In this document: positions 56,404 to 64,000 of the stretch, in pieces
Position numbering within the stretch: the stretch's first letter is position 1
Layout: every line of letters starts with the position of its first letter
Origin: Adiantum capillus-veneris
Lineage: Eukaryota; Streptophyta; Polypodiopsida; Polypodiales; Pteridaceae
Assembly (NCBI GenBank): GCA_014529385.2
Contig: CM043945.1
Span: 139,854,241-139,918,240, forward strand
Length of the DNA stretch: 64,000 nucleotides
Reading direction: 5' to 3'
Translations under genes and position numbers: made by a program
Notes under the pieces: model-generated
The model's input: the letters and a program-made list of their open reading frames with translations, nothing else
Told to the model about the DNA's origin: nothing
Database searches by the model: none

Positions 56404-58589
56404 AAAGCTATTCCCACTGTCCTTTTTGGGTCCCGCAATTCGATGCTCACAAGCCCGATTGCCTCATTGTAAAAACTGGCCAAAAGCTCCCATTACTTAC
56501 CCCAACCCACTCGACCCTAGCCACCTTTTGATCCTCCCAAGGCCGCAAACCAATGTCGTCAAAAAAAAAATCACCTAGTACCTTTCCTCGGGCAATTGCT
56601 CCCAACTTTGTCCAGTGTAACTTGGTGCTCAAGAATCGGAATTGAGAGCCGTCATTGGCTACTGACTTTACACATCTCACACTACACTCTTGAACCTTGT
56701 CAAGCCCTACATGATGTGAGATGGACAATTCCCAATGCAGTTGTGTTGTGGGCACATAACTGAGCCTCGAAAAATCTTATGATGACCATAACTTTTCCTC
56801 TGGAACTCCGATTCACAATCCAAAAAGACAGGCATGCTCAACAACTCGAGCTTTTCACATCTATTCTCACAATGCCATGTTTCCAACTCACTAGAGTATT
56901 TTAAAAGGCCCACAATATCTCAAAGATAACTTAGGTGTTGACCCAACCTTCACACTGATACTCAGTTGTTTCTCCCCAACCATTTACAGACAATCCTCCA
57001 AAAATGACTAGTAAATGTGGGTCACAACAGTGATCAATATTTTGGAGTAATTCATATAATCACCAAATATTATAAACAACCAACTTGGTTAATTTTAGAG
57101 ATTGGAAAACGAACTGTACAAAGTTTAGTTAAATTATTTACAAGCACCCAAATTGATCCATGACCTCGGATAGTGATTGGTAGACCCACAATAAATCTCA
57201 TAGATATGTTGCATCTATAGTGAAAAATGCTTCATAAGCTATCAATCTCATGAATTTGCATGCCACTCAAATTTGCCTTCGCTAAACATTAGGGCCCATA
57301 ACACCTAGTGTGCATGCATTTAGCAAAAATTGATCCAAACCTACATTTTCATGGAGAGGAGGACAAATAGCTCTATGAAAGAAACTAAATACTTCCTACT
57401 ACAATTACTTTAAACCCTTGTTAAAATGTTTGAACCATAATAGAATGTGAAACAAAAATCACATCTAAGTATAAATATTAAAATATTTTCATTAACAGAA
57501 CATAGCTTTGTTACATGTGTAAACCATCCATTAAAGTTGTTTAGCAATACTTGTAACCTTAACAAGTCTTACTAAGTATCCGACAATTTCTAGTCATTGA
57601 AATTGTTCTTGATATGACGCCTCAAAATGATCTAATAAACAGATTTGACCAGCACCTAGGGACTTGTCCCAACAGATAATTGAAATAACAGGCACCAGTG
57701 TCAGTCCCAGAGGCTTAAATTTTCCACGTGTGTCATATAAGGATGTCCGGAAAAATGACATCCTTCAAGTAGTACGAGATGTACCTGTGTGTGGAGATAA
57801 CTGTAAACACTTAGTGACATGAGTGAGAGGGACTCTCATAAACCTTACTCCACACTGGCTAAACCAAAATCCCACCCTTGTGACTAAAAACATGTACCAA
57901 ACAAAACCCTACCATGTAGGTCTATAACTGCAAGATGCAAAAATGTACCGAGTACACTATTGTCCCAAAATTCTTGCTCCTACACAACCTGGTCATGTTT
58001 CTGAAGAGCAACATGAATGAAAGCATTTTAATGTATGCATCCGACTTGGAAAACTCAATCAAATCATATTCAAAAATGAAACTAAACCAAATCATATTCT
58101 TACTTGGAGGTGGAAAATAGCTTACACTTACCCGGAGTCAAGTGCACTTTCCAAACGTAAAAGGTACATCACCAAAAGTCTAGCCTCAAAAGGCCCAATA
58201 TGTCTTTAACCTGCTAGATACTTGAGAGATTAATGAACATCAAGTAATATTGAACTAGTAACTCTGGGTGTTTTTGTGGCAATCCAAATCCCTTGGTTAG
58301 ATCTACGTGGAAACTGCTTAAACTAGCAATTCAGGTGACCAATACAGTCTATATTTCCAATAATGAACACATTTTCCCAAACTACCAACCAAAACAAAGC
58401 CCATGGTATTTGGATATAGACATCATGGATGAATTGAATCTATTTTGAAACACATTTTATATGTGGTCTTAAAAAAGCAGTACAAACTTTTGTTTTCATC
58501 TGCAAATGCATTATTAGATTGCATCATGCAAAAGAAAGATTGCATACAACCATACTTGAAATTGAACCTACACTTATCAACCTTTTAAA
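56404..58589. other. Gene-free stretch
   Basis: Overlapping minus-strand frames at 56447-56913 lack motifs. The remainder is AT-rich with no family resemblance. Confidence 0.5.
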
Positions 58590-59760
58590 CACTTATATTG
58601 GAGAATTTGGATTTGACCCTACTTAAGAAAAAGGGCTCCCATATATTATGACAAATTATAAAATTCATAAAGTGGCTTTTTGTTGGATAATTAGTGCCCA
58701 TTATTGCGTGTATTCTCCCATCACTAATGTAATAACAAAAATGCTTACAGTGCTAACAAATGGGTTAAGAGAATACACGAAAGAGTTGCAAAATAAACTC
58801 AAAACTTTTTCCAATATTCATAGTAATGCAAATTGGATCATTAACAAACAATATGAGTTTTTGGTCAATCTTCTTGAACGGATTTACAATGTCTATACCT
58901 AGACATAAAAGCATGTTATGAGGCTATCCCCCACCATGGGAACCATAAACTTATGGATTCCTTTCAACACATAATCAAAACTATAGCTGGATTAGGATAT
59001 AAAGAATTCAAATCTTCCCAAAACAAAATTGTTCTCATAAAAAAGAAAAGAAGAATAAATTGGATATTTGAATATCTATTAATAAGTTTGTATTATGTCG
59101 TTGTTTCTCTAAACTCGGAAGACATGTTTACAGACAAACCAAGGGTATAGCCATAGGATACTCTTGCTCCCCCTTATGGTGTAATTTATATTTAGCATGG
59201 TTTGAATTGGAATATATTTGTAAATTGTCATGTTGTAGGGAAATTGAGATGCTCTAGATTCTCTCCATTCCTGGATATATATGAATGATTTGTTATTTGT
59301 AAATAACAAGTTTATCCCCTTATGCATGGAACATAAAAAACCCTTGTCCATTGAGGACCCATTTACTATATATCCATTAGATATAATTTTAGTCAAGACT
59401 ACCCATGAAATGTTGAGTGCTACCTACCTTGATACAAAATTGGTACTCCGCAGACCATTCATTGGGCATTACATGACCTCTACCTCATGGAAAAAGGATG
59501 TGTTACCTAGCAGGTAGCCAATATGTGATCGAAAACTATGGCATAAAAAGTATGTCTATCTCAAGTACTCCCTCTCATGTATACTATGACCTGAGAGAAC
59601 TTATCCATATGTTCACCTTTAATGGGTTTGCAAAAGAAAAGATAGAATCACTTGTGGTCTAGTTCCTACAAAAAGAAAGCTTTCTTGAACTATATTTCAA
59701 TATTGCAGCACTATTACATGCATTTGATAGGGAACAAATCCACTTGGTAGATCATCCTCC
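58590..59760 (+). pseudogene. Penelope-like retroelement reverse transcriptase relic
   Basis: Pieces in order: LPYIMTNYKIHKVAFCW then NVITKMLTVLTNGLREYTKE (fingers with the KxHK motif typical of Penelope-like RTs); about 58900 YLDIKACYEAIPHHGNHKLM (motif A, D-I-x-x-x-Y-x-x-I-P); about 59142 GIAIGYSCSPLWCNLYLAWF followed by ELEYI (motif B, G-x-x-x-G-x-x-x-S-P); about 59275 YIYMNDLLFVNNKFIPL (motif C region, N for the first D); then YPLDIILVKTTHEMLSATYL and DTKL. The order and spacing fit Penelope-like elements better than LINE or LTR RTs. Frames change four or more times. No GIY-YIG nuclease was seen; a coding-like tail (FTFNGFAKEKIESLVV) reaches about 59760. Confidence 0.65.
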
Positions 59761-59789
59761 ACCAAGTATTCTTATTCCCAAGGATGGAG

Positions 59790-60154
59790 GTGGGACACAC
59801 ACGCACGCACGCACGCACACACACATCTTGCCATGGAAACACTAGCACACACTAAACTATGGATAGTAAAAGCACTGGCATTATATTCTAGGAATCTCTA
59901 GACAAAACCATAGCATCATAACAGCCCACCTCACAATTGTATGTCTTTTTCAAGTTACCAATTTGGCCGACGACTCAAGCATGTGAAAAAAGTCACGGCA
60001 AAGCAAACAATAGTGATTTCTACTCTTAGGTTGCTTCATGCAAAAGAACAACTCTTGTAATAAATATTTTCATTTTATCGAAATTTGTAGAAAGATTTTT
60101 ATGGCTCTTCACATCTAGCATATTTAATAAAAATCAAGCTCTAAACCTCTCATT

Positions 60155-60194
<40 letters not shown>

Positions 60195-60404
60195 CTTAAA
60201 ATTGTATTGGGTCATATTGAAGAGACGATCCTATCTAAATCTTGGACGTATGTTATGAACACTTAAATCCTCATACATCGGGCATGCTAGATAAGAGTTT
60301 CTCTTTTTAAACCATAGCTTCAAACAAGGGGCTCTGCTCGATTGTGTACGTGTTTCATGAAGGACTTGCTAGAATCAAAAACTGTCACATATTTTGCCTC
60401 GGTG
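59790..60404. repeat. Unassigned DNA with (CACG)n/(CA)n at 59795-59825 and (CT)n at 60160-60192
   Basis: Simple repeats only; no gene seen. Confidence 0.6.
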
Positions 60405-60575
60405 GTGGAAGATTACGTGCAATTTTGGAGACATAAATCTGCTAACCACTCCCATTGCAAAAGCAATGTCTAGTCTTGTGGCTACCATGGTGTACATAAG
60501 ACTGCCAAGTGTTGAAGAATATGGCACCTTGGCCATTTCTGCTTTCTTAACATCTGCAAACCTAGGGCTTCTGCT
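60405..60575 (-). pseudogene. Copia RT-RNase H junction fragment
   Basis: The minus strand reads KKAEMAKVPYSSTLGSLMYT then MVATRLDIAFAMGVVSRFM, the segment between RVT_2 and RNase H in Copia pol (compare [20 protein letters not shown] in the element at 47492). About 55 codons, no flanking LTR. Confidence 0.8.
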
Positions 60576-61172
60576 TCCACAAACAACAAGAAGTATAAAA
60601 AGCTAGCGACGAAGGCAACGAAACGATAGAAGCCACTTATTGTGTAGTGATTGTTCACAAAATTCAATAATCTCCTAGACTATAGGAAAAAGAGGCTCAT
60701 AGAAATAGGCAGATGCAGACATTGCAAGCTTTACTAAGATGTGAAGGATAAATTGTGGGCATTTATTGCACTTTTTAGTGTGGCCCTTCTTTTCATGTTG
60801 CATGTCTAGCAATGACTATAAAGTCAAATCTATGACACTGGTGACAACAGTGCAAACCACTTTACATCTCATTGTGATTTCCTAAATTCTCTTGAGGCTA
60901 CTGGTGGACTCCTTATTTATTCATAGAGTGGAATCTCATCTCAATTCCCTCTTGATTGGGCTTTGGAGTGCAACGCAGCCTTCACTCACATCAAAAGAAG
61001 CCTTGAAGGAGTCAAACCCACGCACAATGGATGTCGGATTCATAGAGCTTAGAACAACACAGCTTGTAGCCTTGCTGGAATGTCCCAGCACTATTTGTGA
61101 ATAGAGATCTGCAGACCTCCTCCCCTCACCACCCCATCTTTCTCTTTGTGCTTTGCTATGACAGCTTATGAC

Positions 61173-61176
<4 letters not shown>

Positions 61177-61244
<68 letters not shown>
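61177..61244. repeat. (CT)18(CA)16 compound microsatellite
   Basis: Pure CT then pure CA. Long frames here are repeat artefacts. Confidence 0.97.
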
Positions 61245-61246
<2 letters not shown>

Positions 61247-61624
61247 TCCAAGCCCGGACTCCATGTTCTTTGTTTCAGATGTTCTTTTTAATAGAGGAGC
61301 GCTTCTGCATAGTTGTACGGCATCTTCTGAGGATTCCTATTAAAAAGATTTTTCAAAATTGGATACACCCTACTAGAATACTTTCACTTGTGCCAACAAT
61401 GCCTCTTATACAGCCAAGAGTGCTTACTCCAAGTGTTGGGTTTTTTCACTTGTTGATGCATTCTATTTATCAAGAATCAAAGGCATTTCTGTCTCTATGA
61501 TTGCAATCTTGTTGTATTTAGCATGGATGAAAAATTTAAGGTTTACAATCTGAGTATCCATGGTCGCTACTCACAGGCTTGTCGAAGACGTCCTTTCATC
61601 GTAAGGGAGCTTGTCCACGGTCAG

Positions 61625-61626
<2 letters not shown>

Positions 61627-61680
<54 letters not shown>

Positions 61681-61961
61681 CCAAGCACCATGACTTTCAG
61701 CTCTTTCGTTCTACAGAACTGCCATAGCCTTATGTGGGCGAGAGAGAGAGAGAGGAGATCCACACCGGCTCTCCCCCTCCTCCATGGTTATCGTGTTCCC
61801 CTTAGCTCTGATATCAATATGAGAGACTGGGGACTAGCACATGGAACTCTCTACCCAACCATGCCTAATATAGGCCCTTCGCTTGCTAAATATAGGTGCC
61901 CCTGTACTACATGTGTGTCCTGGCTCTTAGCCTTGGTCCGTCTTACCCTAGGCCTGACACA
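61627..61961 (-). mobile_element. Decayed minus-strand Gypsy LTR, primer site and (GA)n leader
   Basis: The minus strand has an LTR (61961-61820) sharing GGGCCTATATTAGGCA, GGTTGGGT and CTCTCATATTG with 53117-53366, then TGATATCAGAGC (one change from the primer-binding site), then a leader with ATGGAGGAGGGGGAGA and a CT repeat. Same family as 53117, opposite orientation, truncated. Confidence 0.65.
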
Positions 61962-62149
61962 CTATCTCACTTGGGGTTCTTTAGAGGGGATCTAAGGCCC
62001 AAATTAGGCGACTTGGATAGGCTTGATCTCCATCGTCAGATCGCCAAGTAAACTAGGACTAGGGATAGTGTACACCCGCCATGCCCACATGGACAACCAT
62101 TGCATGATAGAGTAGTGTTAAGGCTTTCGTGTGAAAAAATCATGAGGTT

Positions 62150-62221
62150 ATATTTTCAACCCGAGGCAATGGCAGGACAGTGAACTAGAGGCGGACGGTT
62201 CAAATCTTCGCGTGATATGGG

Positions 62222-62250
<29 letters not shown>
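62150..62250 (+). repeat. tRNA-like (SINE-head-like) segment ending in (CT)n
   Basis: TGGCAGGACAGTG (about 62169) resembles a pol III A box and GGTTCAAATCT (about 62198) matches a B box about 30 bp later; a CT run follows at 62221-62247. No cloverleaf was worked out, so this may be chance. Confidence 0.25.
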
Positions 62251-62252
<2 letters not shown>

Positions 62253-62358
62253 AGGATTGACAGATATTTGACGCTAAAAACTTTTCTCTCGCCTTTCAAT
62301 TGACTGTTCGTTGGTCGTTCCTACACTTGAAAGAGTAGCATTATGAGTAGAGAAAAAC

Positions 62359-64000
62359 ATGGACTGCTTGGCGAACGAGCACATCGGACATCAGTCCCAA
62401 CATGCCATTGCTCTCTTGGATTCAATCAAAACTTGTGGCAAACAGAAGGACTTCGACAAGGGCAACAGGATACATGCTGATCTTCTCAAGAAAGGGGTGC
62501 TTGCCCTGGACCTTCATGTGGGCACCGCCCTCATCTCCATGTATGCCAAGTGTGGTGCTCTAGATAAATCCCAAAGAGTGTTTGATGACCTACCAGCTTG
62601 GGATGTCGTCACATGGAATGCGCTAATTGCTGGTTATGCCCAGCGTGGGCTTGCTCATGATGCCCTTAATTGCTTCGAATGCATGCAAAGCAAGGGCTTC
62701 TCCCCAGATGCAGTTACTTTTGTTTGCATCTTGAAAGCTTGCGGCAGCATCCGAGCAGTTGAGAAGGGTAAAGAGATACATGTGGAGGTAGACAAACAAG
62801 GGTTGTTGAAGAAACATGTTGTGCTGGGTACTGCCCTGGTGGATATGTATGCCAAATGTGGTGCTTTTGCAAAAGCAGAAAAAGTTTTTGATGAGCTTCC
62901 GATGCGGAATGTAGTGTCTTGGAACGTGCTTATATCTGGATGTGTGCAGCAAGGGCTCAATGAAAAAGCCTTGAACTGCTATGTTCAGATGCGAGAAGAG
63001 GGCCTCTCCCCAAATGCAGTTACTTTTGTTAGTGTTTTGAGAGCTTGTGGCAGTGTGCAAGCGGTTGAGAAGGGTGAAGAGATACACATCGATGCCAGCC
63101 AGGGCGGTTATTTGATAAACGATGTTGTTCTAGGGACCGCATTGATCGACATGTATGCCAAGTGTGGTGTTCTTGCAAAAGCACAGAAAGTTTTCGGCGA
63201 GCTCGCAACACCAGATGTTGCGTCTTGGACTGCACTAATGGCAGGATATGTTGAACATGGACTTGGTACCGAAGCTCTTAATCTCTACAAAGAAATGCGA
63301 AAAAAGGGCCTTAGCCCAAATCCCCAGACTTTTGTCTGTGTTTTGAAAGCTTGTGCTAGTTTGAAAGCGCTTGGGAAGGGTAGAGAAGTACATGCTGAGG
63401 TTGGCAGGCAGGAATCAATTGGAAAAAACATTCTGGTAAGAACTGCATTGGTTGACATGTATGCCAATTGTGGTGTTCTTGATAAAGCACAAGAGTTATT
63501 TGAGGAAACCTCAGCACGAGATGTAGCTATGTGGAATACACTAATCAAAGCATATGCTCAGCATGGCCTTGGTGAAGAAGCATTGAAGTTGTACAGGAAA
63601 ATGCAAGATGAGGGCCTCTCCCCAAACGCAATCACCTTCATTAATGTCTTAAAGGCTTGTGCTAGCATAGGATCAATAAAGATGGGAGAAGAGATACATA
63701 GGGAGCTGTGCAGGCAGGCCTTGTTGAAAAAGAACGTTGCACTTGGCAATGCATTGGTGGATATGTATTCGAAATGTGGCAATCTCGAGAAATCACAAGA
63801 AGTCTTTAATCAGCTTCCAAATTGTGACACGACATCATGGAATGCACTCATTACAGGATATATTCAGCAGGGACATGGTGAGGAAGCCTTGAATTGCTTT
63901 GAACATATGCAAAATGCGGGCTTCTCTCCTGACACAGTTACCTTCGTGTGCATATTGAAAGCTTGTGGCAGCATAGGAGCTGTTGAAAAGGGTGAAGAGA
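62359..64000 (+). CDS. PLS-type pentatricopeptide repeat protein, intronless, cut by the window end (547+ codons)
   Basis: ATG 62359 (MDCLANEHIGHQSQHAIALL) opens a frame with no stop to base 64000. The repeats cycle about every 100 residues: 'GTALxxMYAKCGxLxKAxxVF', 'WNALIAGYAQRGLAHDALNC', 'MQSKGFSPDAVTFVCILKAC', 'AVEKGxEIH'. Five MYxxCG blocks are visible (near 62540, 62848, 63150, 63457, 63766). This is the P-L-S triplet style of organelle RNA-binding PPR proteins, which usually act in C-to-U editing or RNA maturation and end in E/DYW domains. The C-terminus lies beyond the window, so the class is open. No obvious transit peptide: the N-terminus is acidic/His-rich, so either targeting is unclear or an upstream exon exists. 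Confidence 0.9.
   Translation, partial: MDCLANEHIGHQSQHAIALLDSIKTCGKQKDFDKGNRIHADLLKKGVLALDLHVGTALISMYAKCGALDKSQRVFDDLPAWDVVTWNALIAGYAQRGLAHDALNCFECMQSKGFSPDAVTFVCILKACGSIRAVEKGKEIHVEVDKQGLLKKHVVLGTALVDMYAKCGAFAKAEKVFDELPMRNVVSWNVLISGCVQQGLNEKALNCYVQMREEGLSPNAVTFVSVLRACGSVQAVEKGEEIHIDASQGGYLINDVVLGTALIDMYAKCGVLAKAQKVFGELATPDVASWTALMAGYVEHGLGTEALNLYKEMRKKGLSPNPQTFVCVLKACASLKALGKGREVHAEVGRQESIGKNILVRTALVDMYANCGVLDKAQELFEETSARDVAMWNTLIKAYAQHGLGEEALKLYRKMQDEGLSPNAITFINVLKACASIGSIKMGEEIHRELCRQALLKKNVALGNALVDMYSKCGNLEKSQEVFNQLPNCDTTSWNALITGYIQQGHGEEALNCFEHMQNAGFSPDTVTFVCILKACGSIGAVEKGEE

Noticed and set aside
56447-56913. Two minus-strand frames (102 and 68 codons) as a gene
   Set aside because: No motif, no codon-like pattern shared between them, and no splice or promoter support.

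Overview
The window looks like intergenic plant nuclear DNA from a repeat-rich genome, most likely a fern or another non-seed land plant. That is an inference from four things: an intronless PLS-type PPR gene at the right edge, long CT/GA and CA/GT microsatellites, very deep nesting of LTR retrotransposons, and plant-type element families (Copia, Gypsy, Mutator-like, CACTA, LINE, Penelope-like). Only two probable host genes look intact: a two-domain stress-response A/B barrel protein (34523-35122, +) and the PPR gene (62359 to the window end, +). No rRNA or tRNA gene and no CRISPR array was seen.

The left half is one nested stack. A Gypsy element (LTRs 3451-4321 and 30308-31200, about 7.1 kb once inserts are removed) is split inside gag by a 20.6-kb DNA transposon (4562-25197). 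That transposon has terminal inverted repeats beginning GGGG and a 9-bp target duplication CTACGAAAA on both sides, as expected of Mutator-like elements (MULEs). It carries two divergent multi-exon genes: a rightward SWIM-finger MULE-type transposase (20743-24157), and a leftward gene whose first exons resemble a ParB-like domain and whose last exons resemble an N4/N6 DNA methyltransferase (15308 down to 5246). Later insertions broke the leftward gene: a solo Copia LTR (12569-13300, TSD AAGAG) in an exon, and a Gypsy-type element with 99.7 % identical 610-bp LTRs (6274-11751) at a splice donor. A third young element, a non-autonomous Copia relative (16012-19699, TSD ACACA), sits in the CA/TG repeat between the two genes. 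It has one long open gag-protease reading frame but no integrase or polymerase core.

To the right lie a palindrome-rich AT tract and a CACTA-type DUF4216 fragment (33424-33920), the A/B barrel gene, decayed LINE pieces on the minus strand (38613-39725 and 42296-42878), and a Gypsy LTR with decayed gag (43630-46266). A nearly intact Copia element follows (46633-52227, TSD TGATA), then the chromodomain end of another Gypsy element next to an LTR that also has a primer-binding site on its far side (52780-53381). After that come an inverted copy of the 43630 LTR (55078-56403), a Penelope-like reverse transcriptase relic (58590-59760), small Copia and Gypsy remnants, and the PPR gene.

Calls rest on reading motifs by eye; no alignment or database search was run. 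Exon limits in the decayed genes are approximate. Novelty claims, above all the ParB-methyltransferase gene inside a MULE, need a search to confirm.
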